Origin: Micromonospora sp. MW-13 | GTDB lineage: Bacteria; Actinomycetota; Actinomycetes; Mycobacteriales; Micromonosporaceae | DNA: 64,000 nt | Direction: 5' to 3' | Assembly: GCF_003434305.1 (NCBI RefSeq) | Contig: NZ_QKKX01000031.1 | Span: 31,252 to 95,251 of the forward strand | Shown here: piece by piece, positions 18,059 to 26,744 of the stretch | Position numbering within the stretch: position 1 is the stretch's first letter | How the letters are laid out: every line of letters begins with the position of its first letter | Made by a program: the position numbers and the translations under genes | The notes under the pieces: generated by a model | Seen by the model: the letters and a program-made list of their open reading frames with translations, nothing else | Told to the model about the DNA's origin: nothing | Database searches by the model: none

Positions 18059-19567
18059 ATGCTGGCTCCCGCCCTGCCCTGGCGCACGCTGCGCGCCGAC
18101 CTGCCCGCCTCCCTCGTCGTCTTCCTCGTCGCGCTGCCGCTCTGCGTGGGCATCGCCGTCGCCTCCGGCGTACCCGCCGAACTGGGTCTGGTCACCGGAG
18201 TGGTCGGCGGCCTGGTCGTGGGGTTCATGCCCGGCAGCAGCATGCAGGTCAGCGGCCCGGCGGCCGGGCTGACCGTGCTGGTCGCCGAGGCCGTGGACCG
18301 CTACGGACTGGCCGGCCTCGGCACCATCGTGCTGGTCGCCGGGCTGCTCCAGGTCGGCCTCGGGCTGCTGCGGCTCGGCCGCTGGTTCCGGGCCATCTCC
18401 GTGGCCGTGGTGCAGGGCATGCTCGCCGGCATCGGCCTGCTGCTCATCGCCGGCCAGCTCCACGTTCTGGCCGGTGGCACCGCGCCGCACTCCGGGCCGG
18501 GCAAGTTCACCGCCCTGCCCGGGCTGGCAGGTGACCTCGTCACCTCCACCACGGCCCAGCTCTCGGTCGCCGTCGGCGGGGCAACCCTTGTGACCATGGT
18601 GTTCTGGGACGCCCTGCCCGGCCAGCTGCGGACGGTCCCCGGCGCGCTGGTCGCCGTCGTCGGGGCGGCCGGGGTGACCGCCGCGCTCCGGCTACCGGTG
18701 GACACGATCAGGGTCGAGGGGCTGATCGAGGCGGTCCGGCCCTCGCTAGGGGACCTGGGCACGCTGGCGGACCTGGGCGTGCTCGCCACCATCGCGACGT
18801 TCACCCTGGTCGCGTCGGCGGAGAGCCTGTTCGGCGCGGCGGCGGTCGACCGGCTGCACCAGGGCCCACGCACCGACTTCGACAGGGAACTGGTGGCGCA
18901 GGGCGCGGGGAACACCGTCTGCGGCCTGCTCGGCGCGCTGCCGATGACGGCGGTCATCGTGCGCAGCTCCGCCAACGTGCGGGCCGGCGCGCGAACGAAG
19001 GCGTCCCGGGTGCTGCACGGGGTGTGGCTGCTGCTGTTCGCCGCCGCCGCGCCCGGCCTGCTCGGGCTGATCCCGCTGCCCGCGCTGGCCGCCGTGCTCG
19101 TCCACGCCGGGGTGAAGCTGCTGCCCCTGCGGGCGGTGCCGGAGCTGTGGCGGGGGCACCGGGGGGAGGTGGTGGTGCTGACGGCGACCGCCGGGGCCAT
19201 CCTCACCACCGACATGTTCGTCGGCGTGCTCGTCGGCCTCGGCCTGGCCATCGTGAAGACGGCGTGGGAGACGTCCCACGTGCGGGTCACCGTACGGGAC
19301 GGCAGGGCCGGGCCGATCGACGTCGCGATCTCCGGGAACGCGACGTTCCTGCGGCTGCCCACCATCCTCACCACGCTCAACGGGCTGCCGGTCGACCGGG
19401 CCGTACGGCTGGACCTGCGCGGGCTGCGGCACGTGGACCTCGCCTGCCGGTCGGCGCTGGACTCGTGGATCGAGACGCACAACCGCAACGCGGGGGTGTC
19501 CGTGCAGATCGTCGCGCCGCGCCCGGCCGAGGACGACCGGCCCCGGACGGTGGACGCCAGCGAGTGA
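18059..19567 (+). CDS. SulP-family anion transporter
   Basis: 502 residues, ATG at 18059. The membrane domain has around a dozen hydrophobic segments, beginning with SLVVFLVALPLCVGIAVASG and containing the SulP motif SMQVSGPAAGLTVLV near residue 60. A C-terminal STAS domain follows from about residue 415 (IDVAISGNATFLRLP, RLDLRGLRHVDLACRSALD). SulP proteins move sulfate, bicarbonate or related anions. No carbonic anhydrase domain is fused and no sulfate-assimilation gene is adjacent, so the substrate is open. Confidence 0.9.
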   Translation: MLAPALPWRTLRADLPASLVVFLVALPLCVGIAVASGVPAELGLVTGVVGGLVVGFMPGSSMQVSGPAAGLTVLVAEAVDRYGLAGLGTIVLVAGLLQVGLGLLRLGRWFRAISVAVVQGMLAGIGLLLIAGQLHVLAGGTAPHSGPGKFTALPGLAGDLVTSTTAQLSVAVGGATLVTMVFWDALPGQLRTVPGALVAVVGAAGVTAALRLPVDTIRVEGLIEAVRPSLGDLGTLADLGVLATIATFTLVASAESLFGAAAVDRLHQGPRTDFDRELVAQGAGNTVCGLLGALPMTAVIVRSSANVRAGARTKASRVLHGVWLLLFAAAAPGLLGLIPLPALAAVLVHAGVKLLPLRAVPELWRGHRGEVVVLTATAGAILTTDMFVGVLVGLGLAIVKTAWETSHVRVTVRDGRAGPIDVAISGNATFLRLPTILTTLNGLPVDRAVRLDLRGLRHVDLACRSALDSWIETHNRNAGVSVQIVAPRPAEDDRPRTVDASE

Positions 19568-19592
19568 CCCCGTCCCGTGGCCCGGGCCGCGC

Positions 19593-19967
19593 TCAGGCCG
19601 GGCTGATGTGGGCCGCCACGATCAGCCAGCCGTGCGCGCCGTACGTCCACGTCCGGGTGTACCGGAGCCTCGCCGTGACCGGGGCCCCGCCGAAGGTCCC
19701 CGTCACCCGCCCCAGGAAGAACGTCACCCCGGTCGCCCCCTCGACGATCAGGTCCAGCTCCTCCTCCACCAGCTCGTCGACGACGGAGGCCCGGTCGCGG
19801 TGGGCGGCCAGGTCGTCCTGCTTGGTGAACCTGTTCCCGGCCGGGCCGAAGGCGATCAGGCGCTCGTCGAGCAGCCCGTCGAGGGCGGCCACGTCTCCCG
19901 CCCGTTGGGCGGCCTGAAGCCGGCGTTCGGCGTCGAGCAGCTCGGCCTCACGCTCGCTGTCCGGCAT
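19593..19967 (-). CDS. NTF2-like protein (DUF4440/SnoaL type)
   Basis: 124 residues from the ATG at 19967, which has GAGGAGGAGGG upstream. The fold pattern is typical: an N-terminal helix (ERRLQAAQRAGDVAALDGLLDERLIAFGP), then a curved sheet ending RYTRTWTYGAHGWLIVAAHISP. This superfamily covers small hydrolases, isomerases and ligand binders; no catalytic residues can be assigned. It converges on sulP. Confidence 0.8.
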   Translation of the reverse strand: MPDSEREAELLDAERRLQAAQRAGDVAALDGLLDERLIAFGPAGNRFTKQDDLAAHRDRASVVDELVEEELDLIVEGATGVTFFLGRVTGTFGGAPVTARLRYTRTWTYGAHGWLIVAAHISPA

Positions 19968-20197
19968 CGTGCCCTCCTCCTCGGGACAGAGCTCGTGGGC
20001 GGTCCGGCCGCTGCCCGACGCGCTGTCGCTCGTCCGCCGGGCGCGGCCCGTCCCGGGCTCACCGATGCCTCGGGACGACGTCACGACCCTATGCGAGTCA
20101 CCCGGCCGGCACCGGACAACCGGCGGGCGGGGAGAAACGGTCGGTGGGGTCTGGTTCAATGCCGGTCGGATTCGAGTGCGGAGAGGGTGCGGAGAGC

Positions 20198-20569
20198 ATG
20201 GGAACCTGGGGCAGCGGGAACTTCGACGACGACACGGCGGCCGACCACCTGTCGGACCTGACCAAACGACTGATCGCCGAGGTCACCGAGGCGATGTCCG
20301 GCGACCCGTCCTGGATCGAGCCGGACGACTACTGGGGCGTCGTGGTGCCGTGCAACCTGGAGCTGCTCCACCTCGTCGCGCGGCAGAACTACGCCGGCGC
20401 CATCCTGCCCGATCCGGCCACCATCGCCGCCTGGAAGACCCGGTACCTGGAGGTCTGGGACGGGGCGATCGACGACCTGGAGCCCGGCCCGGAGTACCGG
20501 GCACAGCGGCGCGAGGTCCTCGTGCGGACCTTCGACCAACTGGCCGAGCTGGCGATCAGCGAGGGCTGA
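20198..20569 (+). CDS. DUF4259 family protein
   Basis: 123 residues from the ATG at 20198 (GGAGAG just upstream). It starts with the hallmark MGTWGSGNFDDDTAADHLSDL of DUF4259, a short soluble family frequent in actinobacteria and of unknown function, sometimes found among polymorphic-toxin and accessory genes. The 230-bp gap upstream shows no other gene. Confidence 0.85.
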   Translation: MGTWGSGNFDDDTAADHLSDLTKRLIAEVTEAMSGDPSWIEPDDYWGVVVPCNLELLHLVARQNYAGAILPDPATIAAWKTRYLEVWDGAIDDLEPGPEYRAQRREVLVRTFDQLAELAISEG

Positions 20570-20640
20570 CGAACCGCACCGGCCCTGGGATCGGCGATGA
20601 TCGCGACCTGCTGAGTACCACCCGCCGGACACTGGCCGCG

Positions 20641-21363
20641 CTACCGGGGCGTCAACACACAGAACTCGTTGCCATCGGGGTCGGCCATCACCACCCGACT
20701 GGCCCCGCCCTGGCCGATGTCGACTCGGGTCGCCCCGAGGGAGAGCAGACGGTCGACCTCCGCCTGCTGATCACCGTGCACAGGCGGAGCGAGGTCGAAG
20801 TGCAGTCGGTCCTTGCCTGTCCTCGGCATCAGCGGTGGACCACCCCACGTGATCTTCGGACCGCCGAGCGGTGAGCGGATCGCGGTCTCCTGGTCCTGAT
20901 CCCAGACCAGCGGCCAGCCCAGCGCCTCGCTCCAGAAGTACCCGACCTCCTGCGAACCGTCGCAGGCCAGCGCTCCGACGAATCCGCAGTCGGCAAGGAA
21001 GTTGTTGCCCGGCCCGATGACGCAGAACTCGTTGCCGTCGGGGTCGGCGAGCACCACGTGCCCCTCCTCCGGGCGTTGGCCGATGTCGATGTGCTGTGCG
21101 CCGAGTCCCAGCGCCCTGGCCACCGTCTGCTGCTGGTCCTCCAGGGAAGTACTCGTCAGATCGAAGTGCATCCGGTTCTGGCCGGCCTTCGGCCGCCGGG
21201 TCGGAAGAAAGCGGATTCGGAACCCGGTGTCATCACTGGGCAGGAGCGCGACACCATCGTGTGGATCATCGGCCACCTCCCAACCCAGGACCCCGGACCA
21301 GAACCGTGCGAGACGCAGAGGTTGGCTCGCGTCGAAACTCATCGCGAACAGTTGACAAGTCAT
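20641..21363 (-). CDS. VOC-superfamily protein, tandem glyoxalase-like domains
   Basis: 240 residues from the ATG at 21363 (a second ATG at 21375 is possible). Two homologous VOC halves, about residues 1-115 and 125-240, each end with the same block: ADPDGNEFCVIGP and ADPDGNEFCVLTP. HFDL motifs occur in both halves. The fold supports metal-dependent enzymes (dioxygenases, glyoxalases) and antibiotic-binding proteins; the actinomycete tandem type is usually annotated only as glyoxalase-like. Confidence 0.85.
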   Translation of the reverse strand: MTCQLFAMSFDASQPLRLARFWSGVLGWEVADDPHDGVALLPSDDTGFRIRFLPTRRPKAGQNRMHFDLTSTSLEDQQQTVARALGLGAQHIDIGQRPEEGHVVLADPDGNEFCVIGPGNNFLADCGFVGALACDGSQEVGYFWSEALGWPLVWDQDQETAIRSPLGGPKITWGGPPLMPRTGKDRLHFDLAPPVHGDQQAEVDRLLSLGATRVDIGQGGASRVVMADPDGNEFCVLTPR

Positions 21364-21375
21364 CCCTCTGCCCAT

Positions 21376-21648
21376 CTCCGATCCACTGACTGACCGCTGT
21401 CGACAGGGCCGCCTACCAGCTCGTCGAACGGGAGCCTAAGGGTGAGCCGGCGTCCCCCGCACCCAGGTTTTCGACGGCAGCCCCGGCAGCACCCGCGGCA
21501 TCAGGTATCGGCTACCTGTCGACCGGTGCTACGCGCCGGCAGCCGCCCACGGGAGTCGACCTGATCGGCGGCCCGGAGTGCGACCATCCCGTCCGGATCG
21601 GTGAGCACGACCAGGGTGCCACGTCGACGATCGCCACCTGCTGACGGA
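21376..21648. other. Intergenic stretch with no clear gene
   Basis: Between the VOC gene and the methyltransferase stop. On the minus strand a short open frame near 21510-21640 could read VVLTDPDGMVALRAAD, but it has no start or family match. It may be a decayed gene end. Confidence 0.3.
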
Positions 21649-22275
21649 TCAGCTCGCCGGTCGTCGCGCCCAGAACAGCGTGTGCCCGCTGGCGCCCTCG
21701 GGGACGAACTCCTCGGCGGTGATCGTCAGCCCGGCCCGCCGTAGCCAGGACCGGTAGGTGGGGGCGTCTGCGTGGCTCCACCACATGGCGGCGGGACCGT
21801 CGAGCCAGGCGTTCTCGGTGCCGGTCCAGGCGGTGTGGCCGACGGTGGTCAGCAGCCAGCCGCCGGGGCGTAGCCACGTCGCGATCCGTTCGACCAGACC
21901 CGGCTGGTCGGGCAGGGGCATGTGGATGAGGGCGTAGAGGCAGACCACGGCGTCGAACGACTCCGGTGCCAGGTCGAGCCGGGTGGCGTCCGCACGCAGG
22001 AAGGTGGCGGTGGGCACCAGGCGGCGGGCCCGTTCGACCTGCACGTCGCTGATGTCGACGCCGGTGACCTGGTGTCCGGCGCGGGCGAGGAAGCGGGCGA
22101 CCGGCACGCCGCAGCCGCAGCCGAGGTCGAGGACCGCGGCCGAGGCCGGCAGGCGCTGGTGCAGGTCGGCGAGCCAGGGCGCGTACTGACCGTCGTCGGC
22201 ATCGTCCGGGCGGTAGTGGTAGGAGAGCGCGTCATACCCTCGTCGGACCAGGTCCCGCTCGTCGTTGCCGCCCAT
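21649..22275 (-). CDS. Class I SAM-dependent methyltransferase
   Basis: 208 residues, ATG at 22275. SAM-binding motif I is VLDLGCGCGVPVARFLA near residue 48, the acidic end of strand 2 is VTGVDIS, and FDAVVCLYALIHMP is motif IV. The C-terminal region shows no substrate-specific motif. It is of the generic MTase_11/25 type that methylates small molecules. It stands alone. Confidence 0.88.
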   Translation of the reverse strand: MGGNDERDLVRRGYDALSYHYRPDDADDGQYAPWLADLHQRLPASAAVLDLGCGCGVPVARFLARAGHQVTGVDISDVQVERARRLVPTATFLRADATRLDLAPESFDAVVCLYALIHMPLPDQPGLVERIATWLRPGGWLLTTVGHTAWTGTENAWLDGPAAMWWSHADAPTYRSWLRRAGLTITAEEFVPEGASGHTLFWARRPAS

Positions 22276-22468
22276 CCCGGTGAGTCTACGATTCCCGGGG
22301 TCGGTTGCCGGTCCCTCGCGCCAGCCGGGCCTTCAGTCGCCGCCTGACCAAGGGACGTCTCGTAACCCGGTGGCCGAAGAAATGAGACTCAGCAGTTGGT
22401 AGCCACCGGCGCCGCGTGATCCTGATCAATCTGTTTAGTGTTGTCTCGACGATCGTTGTGCTGGCCTG
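22276..22468. other. Intergenic stretch, possible IS scar
   Basis: The right part is AT-richer than neighbouring DNA (22380-22455) and contains GGGACGTCTCGTAACC, which looks like an insertion-sequence end. No inverted partner was found, so this is only a suspicion. Confidence 0.25.
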
Positions 22469-23134
22469 TCAGACAGGGGCGTCGGTGTGGCCGGTCGCCA
22501 CGAGCTGGTCGCCATCGAGCCGGTAGGCGGCGGTACGTCGGATGACGTCGACCGGCGACGACGGGTCGTCCGGACGCATCAGGAACGTCACCGTCACCTG
22601 CCGTCCACTGATGGACACCTGCTCGACCGGCGTCCGGTCACCGATCTCGGTCATGGTCAGATACGCCGGCCCGGCGTTGGCATTGCGGAAGACCGCGAGC
22701 TGCCAGAACTTGCCCGTACCGCCGCCGTCCATCAGCACCGGCACCACCGCGTCGGCGGCATCGTCCCCGGTCAGCTCGCCGACCGCGCACGGCCACTGCA
22801 ATTGGACGACCACACCGTCCTCGCCGGACCAGAGCCCGTCGGTCAGTCGGATCGGGCTGTGATAGCCGTTGTACGGCTGTCCCGCGCTGCCCAGCCACGC
22901 GGTCTCCAACTGCTTGCAGGTCAGCGGCTTGGTTCTCGCCGGCGCGGTGCTGTGGTTGGTGGGTGCCGCAGTTCTCCTGTCGGCGGGGGCGTCATCCGCG
23001 TCGGTGGCCCGGCTGCCCGGGCCCGAGGTGGCACCGGTAACCCGCTCGCTCTCGGCCGGACTCTCGTCACCGGCACCACAGGCCAACCCGGTGACCAGGG
23101 CAATCGTCAGCAGCGGCAGCAGGGTCCTGCGCAT
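22469..23134 (-). CDS. Predicted lipoprotein
   Basis: 221 residues from the ATG at 23134 with AAAGGA upstream. A lipobox is visible: hydrophobic LLPLLTIALVTGLAC with Cys19 as lipidation site. A Ser/Thr/Asp-rich linker (to about residue 65) leads to a globular part with Cys residues at LTCKQLETAW and LQWPCAVG, likely a disulfide. The end of the domain is beta-rich. Family not recognised. It lies immediately to the left of the first rnpB-end copy, so it may be the last gene outside the element array or part of an older layer. Confidence 0.75.
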   Translation of the reverse strand: MRRTLLPLLTIALVTGLACGAGDESPAESERVTGATSGPGSRATDADDAPADRRTAAPTNHSTAPARTKPLTCKQLETAWLGSAGQPYNGYHSPIRLTDGLWSGEDGVVVQLQWPCAVGELTGDDAADAVVPVLMDGGGTGKFWQLAVFRNANAGPAYLTMTEIGDRTPVEQVSISGRQVTVTFLMRPDDPSSPVDVIRRTAAYRLDGDQLVATGHTDAPV

Positions 23135-23263
23135 CGGAGGTCCTTTCTCGGAGCGGGCCGCAGCGTAGTACGGCTCCGCCAACGTCGGTCCACAAGCGGG
23201 CCGACGTCCCTCCTCGCCACTCAGGTGGCAGGCTGCTCAGAGCCCTGGTCGCGACCCTGGGTC

Positions 23264-23296
23264 GGTGGGCGACGGACGAGTCGACCGGTACGCCGG
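23264..23296 (+). repeat. rnpB 3'-end copy C (putative attachment site)
   Basis: 32 of 33 bases match the rnpB 3' end found at 28527-28559 and 35092-35124; the single difference is at 23287. To its left, GCTCAGAGCC at 23235-23244 aligns with the rnpB terminator arm of the other copies. It ends five bases before the stop codon of the WYL regulator. Confidence 0.75.
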
Positions 23297-23300
23297 TGCG

Positions 23301-24294
23301 CTAGGTGGCACGGTCTGGCGTCGGTCCCGGTGCCTGCGTCACCGAGGCCAGGTGTGCGCGGTGCAGCCGATCGGCCAGCAACTTCAGCTCCTTGACCAGT
23401 TCGGCGGGTTCGAGTGCGGTGAAGTCGTGGCCGAGCAGGGCGAGGTGCACCGCGATGAGCGTCACCGAGTCCGCGCCGGTGGTGAGCAGGCAGTTCCTCT
23501 CGTCCACCGTCTCGACGATGCCGGTCGTGGGTGGAAAGCGCTCGGCGACCACGTCGGCCGGGGCGTGGATCAGGATGCGGGCACGGAAACGGTACGGCCC
23601 GGCTGCGACGGACTCCGAGACGAAAGCCGCAGCGTCGGGTGGGTCGCGGGGGGGTGAAGCGAGCCCCGGTCGACCGGGGGTCGTCGATCCGGTCCACCCG
23701 GAACGTACGCCAGTCGTCGCGCGTTTCGTCGCGCGCCACCAGGTACCACCGGCGGCCGGTGTGCACCAACCGGTGCGGCTGCACCGTGCGGACGCTGGCG
23801 GCGCCGTCGCGGCTGCGGTACCCGAAGGTGAGGCACCGCTGGTCCTGGCACGCCTCGGCGATCACGGTGAGCGTGTCCGGGTCAACGGTGGGCGCCTGGC
23901 CGACCAGCGGCACGGTGGCCAACCGCAGGGCGGCCGTGCGCTGGCGCAGCCGGGCCGGGAGTACGCGTTCCAGCTTGGCCAGCGCGCGTAGCGAGCTCTC
24001 GGCGATGCCGGTCACGGTGTGGCTGGTCGCGGTCCGCAGGCTCAGCACCACCGCGACCGCCTCCTCGTCGTCGAGCAGCAACGGCGGCAACGCCGACCCT
24101 GCGGCGAGCTGGTAGCCGCCGGCCACGCCGGGCGTCGCCCGGACCGGGTAGCCCAGGTCGCGCAGCCGGGCCACGTCACGGCGCAGTGTCCGCACGGTGA
24201 CGTCGAGCCGCTCGGCCAGCTCGGGACCGGCCCACTCCCGCCGTGTCTGCAGCAACGAGAGCAGCCGCAGCAGGCGGGCCGACGTGTCGAGCAT
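23301..24294 (-). pseudogene. WYL-domain transcriptional regulator (YafY type), frameshifted
   Basis: The intact part has an N-terminal HTH_11 helix-turn-helix (LLRLLSLLQTRREWAGPELAERL) and a WYL domain with LTFGYRSRDG and HRLVHTGRRWYLVARD. Reading then leaves the family pattern at a run of seven G (23648-23654, plus strand). With six G the frame continues as RFTPRDPPDAAAFV into the minus-strand frame ending at 23301, including a normal C-terminal WCX segment, LEPAELVKELKLLADRLHRAH. So one extra base separates two matching halves. It could be a true mutation or a homopolymer sequencing error. The gene is divergent from the DinB gene, a common pairing for such regulators. Confidence 0.85.
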
Positions 24295-24355
24295 GAATCA
24301 AGCTTGCCAGACAACGAGGACCGAATCTGTCCGCAATTGCCCGTAGCGTAGGGGC

Positions 24356-24913
24356 ATGGACATCGACTGGAACGAGCAGCTTGCCGACCAGTTGGACTGG
24401 CACTGGCACAACCAGCTACGGCGCCGGCTCGACGGGTTGACCGACGACGAGTACGGATGGGAGCCCGTCGCGGGATCCTGGAGTGTGCGATCGCGCGCGG
24501 AGTGCCGCGCCGAGGCCGCGCACGGCTCCGGCGAGTACGTCATCGAGTACGAGTGGCCGGCGCCGGAGCCGCCACCCGTCACGACGATCGCCTGGCGGCT
24601 GGGCCACGTCATCGTCGGCGTCCTCGGCCAGCGCAGCGCCGCCCACTTCGGCGGCCCACCGTGCGACTATGACAGCTTCGAATACGCCGGCACGGCGGAC
24701 GACGCACTCCGACAGCTCGACGAGGCGTACGCCACCTGGATCAGGGGCGTACGAGAGTTGGGCGACGACGGACTGGTTCGCCCCTGCGGACCGACCGAGG
24801 GGCCGTACGCCGATTCTCCGCTGGCGATGCTCGTGCTCCACATCAACCGGGAGATGATCCATCACGGAGCCGAGGTCTGCCTCCTCCGTGACCTCTACCG
24901 AGACCGGAGGTAG
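24356..24913 (+). CDS. DinB-family protein
   Basis: 185 residues, ATG at 24356. The four-helix DinB/DUF664 pattern is recognisable: DWNEQLADQLDWHWHNQLRRRLDGLTDDEY, then ITTIAWRLGHV-like GHVIVG, and the metal-binding His region VLHINREMIHHGAEVCLLRDL near the end. The family holds metal-dependent thiol-transferase-like enzymes of mostly unknown substrate. It is transcribed away from the broken WYL regulator, its likely controller, and is followed after six bases by a broken VOC gene, an operon arrangement common in actinomycetes. Confidence 0.87.
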   Translation: MDIDWNEQLADQLDWHWHNQLRRRLDGLTDDEYGWEPVAGSWSVRSRAECRAEAAHGSGEYVIEYEWPAPEPPPVTTIAWRLGHVIVGVLGQRSAAHFGGPPCDYDSFEYAGTADDALRQLDEAYATWIRGVRELGDDGLVRPCGPTEGPYADSPLAMLVLHINREMIHHGAEVCLLRDLYRDRR

Positions 24914-24918
24914 CCGCA

Positions 24919-25074
24919 GTGGCATACCAGTTCCAGGTGACGCAGGACAGCGCCGACCCGCACCCGCTCGCCGACTGGTGGGCCGAGACACTCGGGTGGA
25001 TTCACAATGGATCGCCCGCCTGGAGGGAAGGTGCCGCGATCCCCGGGCTGCCTCAAGCGCCACATCGTCCGTGA
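24919..25074 (+). pseudogene. VOC-family protein remnant
   Basis: GTG at 24919 with GGAGG upstream opens a frame reading VAYQFQVTQDSADPHPLADW, a typical VOC start, then WAETLGW followed directly by WREGAAI. In related proteins some 35 residues separate those two motifs, so an internal deletion is likely. The frame then ends early at 25074, where a transposase-like tail overlaps in another frame. Confidence 0.65.
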
Positions 25075-25120
25075 CGTCTACACCGCCCTGGTCGCCGACT
25101 TCGCTGCCCTGACCACCTGA
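25046..25120 (+). pseudogene. 3' remnant of an IS110-like transposase
   Basis: A frame ending at 25120 reads GCLKRHIVRDVYTALVADF, which resembles the C-terminus of IS110/IS116 transposases (a K-R-x-x-x-R-x-x-Y pattern). Nothing of the rest of the gene is present. Its position explains the loss of the VOC 3' half. Confidence 0.45.
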
Positions 25121-25222
25121 CCTCCATAAGGGCATCGGGATGGCAACGAGTGGGAGTGCCGGTTGCGGCATTCAAGATGATCCGCCGGCCACACCCAAGA
25201 AGGGTCCTGCCCGCCATCGCGG

Positions 25223-26542
25223 TCAGGGACGCGTTGGCCGCTCTGACCAGAGGCTTCCGGTCAGAGCGGCCTCGCGCAGTTCCTTACGCTGTCCGCCGGC
25301 GAGGATGACCTCCGTAATGACCATGCCGACACAGATGGTCGCCAGCAGGCCGAGCGCTGCCACCGCCGGGAACTGGTTGGCGATCGGGATGATCCCCGCC
25401 AGCAGCGCCGCGGTGGTCAGTCGTGACCAGATGATCCTTCTGACCAAGCGCGTCATCCGCAGTTGGAAGCCGACGTGGGAGAGCAGGAACAGGGACACCC
25501 CACCGTAGAGGGCGTAGAGGCCGAGACCTGCCAGCGGCACGGACGCACGGTGCAGTTCGTTGTGTTCGATGATCGCCACCACCTTCTCCAGACCAAGGGC
25601 GAGCAGCATGATGCCCGCGATCATCGGCAGATGCAGATAGGTGTAGGCGTCACGGGCAGCGGCAAGCCGGCGCTGGACAGGTTTGACGATCAGCGTGCGT
25701 TCCGCAGCGATGGCCACGACGTCGAAGTATGTCCAGCCCAGTGCGGCTGCGATGACGACGGCGAAGGCGGAGGCCGCGACGAGCCCCCAAGTCATCGGCA
25801 CACGGCTGCTGATAAGGCCAACCGCTATGAGCGACTCGCCGAACGCGACGAGCACGATGAGGCCATGCCGCTCCGCCCAGTGCCGGACCGAGACGACCTG
25901 CCACCCCCACGACCGCATCAGCAGGCTGCAGCCATAGTCGATGGCGATGGCGAGCATCCAGAGACCGGTCTGGCTGCCCTTGACCATCCCTGGGTCGTGA
26001 AACAGTCGCTGCGGCACGATGGCGGCGGCGGACAGCAGGACCGAGGCGACGAACAGTGGCACGGCGACCCGCAGGACGATGCGTGGGCCCGTGCCGGGAA
26101 CGGCGTGCCAGCGCAGCGCCAGATGCACCAGCCGGACGACCACGAAGCACGCGACGAACACCAGCGGCCCGGAGATGGCCGCACCCGGGAGATCGGTGAA
26201 CGCCTGCCGAGCCGCCACCGCCATCACGAAGGTGATCATTGCCACGGCCAGCAACGCGATCCGGATCAGCCCGGTCCGGGCCTGGAGGGTGTTTCCCAAC
26301 CAGGTGTAGACGGACCATGTCCACCACAGCAGGGCCAGCACAAGCATCGCGTTCAGCATGCCGTGGCCGGTGAAGTCGTCGCCCATCAAGGCGGTGACCT
26401 GGATGAACGCGAAGACGAACGCCAGGTCGAAGAAGACTTCCACGGTGGACACGCCGGTGCCCTCACGCAGCCAGCGCGTACCGAGCGGTGCCCGCGCCGA
26501 ACTGCGATCGGATGCTTCGTCCCCACCCACCACCCGATACAT
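25223..26542 (-). CDS. LtrA family membrane protein (copy 1)
   Basis: 439 residues from the ATG at 26542; upstream in-frame starts exist and no ribosome site is strong. Low temperature requirement A family: the hallmark VSTVEVFFDLAFVFAFIQV is near residue 33, followed by about twelve hydrophobic helices, with RHGLIVLVAFGESLIAVG near the middle, a conserved LtrA block. LtrA proteins are widespread in actinobacteria; their biochemical role is not established. A 13-bp hairpin overlaps the 3' end. A second, diverged LtrA gene lies 200 bp upstream on the same strand. Confidence 0.9.
   Translation of the reverse strand: MYRVVGGDEASDRSSARAPLGTRWLREGTGVSTVEVFFDLAFVFAFIQVTALMGDDFTGHGMLNAMLVLALLWWTWSVYTWLGNTLQARTGLIRIALLAVAMITFVMAVAARQAFTDLPGAAISGPLVFVACFVVVRLVHLALRWHAVPGTGPRIVLRVAVPLFVASVLLSAAAIVPQRLFHDPGMVKGSQTGLWMLAIAIDYGCSLLMRSWGWQVVSVRHWAERHGLIVLVAFGESLIAVGLISSRVPMTWGLVAASAFAVVIAAALGWTYFDVVAIAAERTLIVKPVQRRLAAARDAYTYLHLPMIAGIMLLALGLEKVVAIIEHNELHRASVPLAGLGLYALYGGVSLFLLSHVGFQLRMTRLVRRIIWSRLTTAALLAGIIPIANQFPAVAALGLLATICVGMVITEVILAGGQRKELREAALTGSLWSERPTRP
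25236..25271 (-). terminator. Hairpin overlapping the 3' end of ltrA copy 1
   Basis: Perfect 13-bp arms 25236-25248 and 25259-25271, loop 10. It falls within the last codons of the gene, so it may be a terminator built into coding sequence. Confidence 0.5.
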
Positions 26543-26640
26543 CTTGGCAGCCGGCCACACCGGCGGTGGTCGAATCGGCGTAGAGGCTGTGTGCTCCAGT
26601 GGAGGTCGACAGAACATGACGCAGTAGCCACGCCCGACTG

Positions 26641-26730
26641 GTGCGTCGTGGTGAGTTGACCGACGAGGCGTGGGTGGTGATCGCGCCGCTGCTACCGGAG
26701 CCTGGCGGTGCGCGGGTCCGTGGACCTTTT
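26641..26730 (+). pseudogene. IS5-family transposase, N-terminal fragment
   Basis: A GTG-initiated frame reads VRRGELTDEAWVVIAPLLPE and GGARVRG, the standard start of IS5-family (DUF4096) transposases. The match stops near 26730, 15 bp before the stop codon of the second ltrA gene. Confidence 0.7.
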
Positions 26731-26744
26731 GCGGACTGTCCCCA

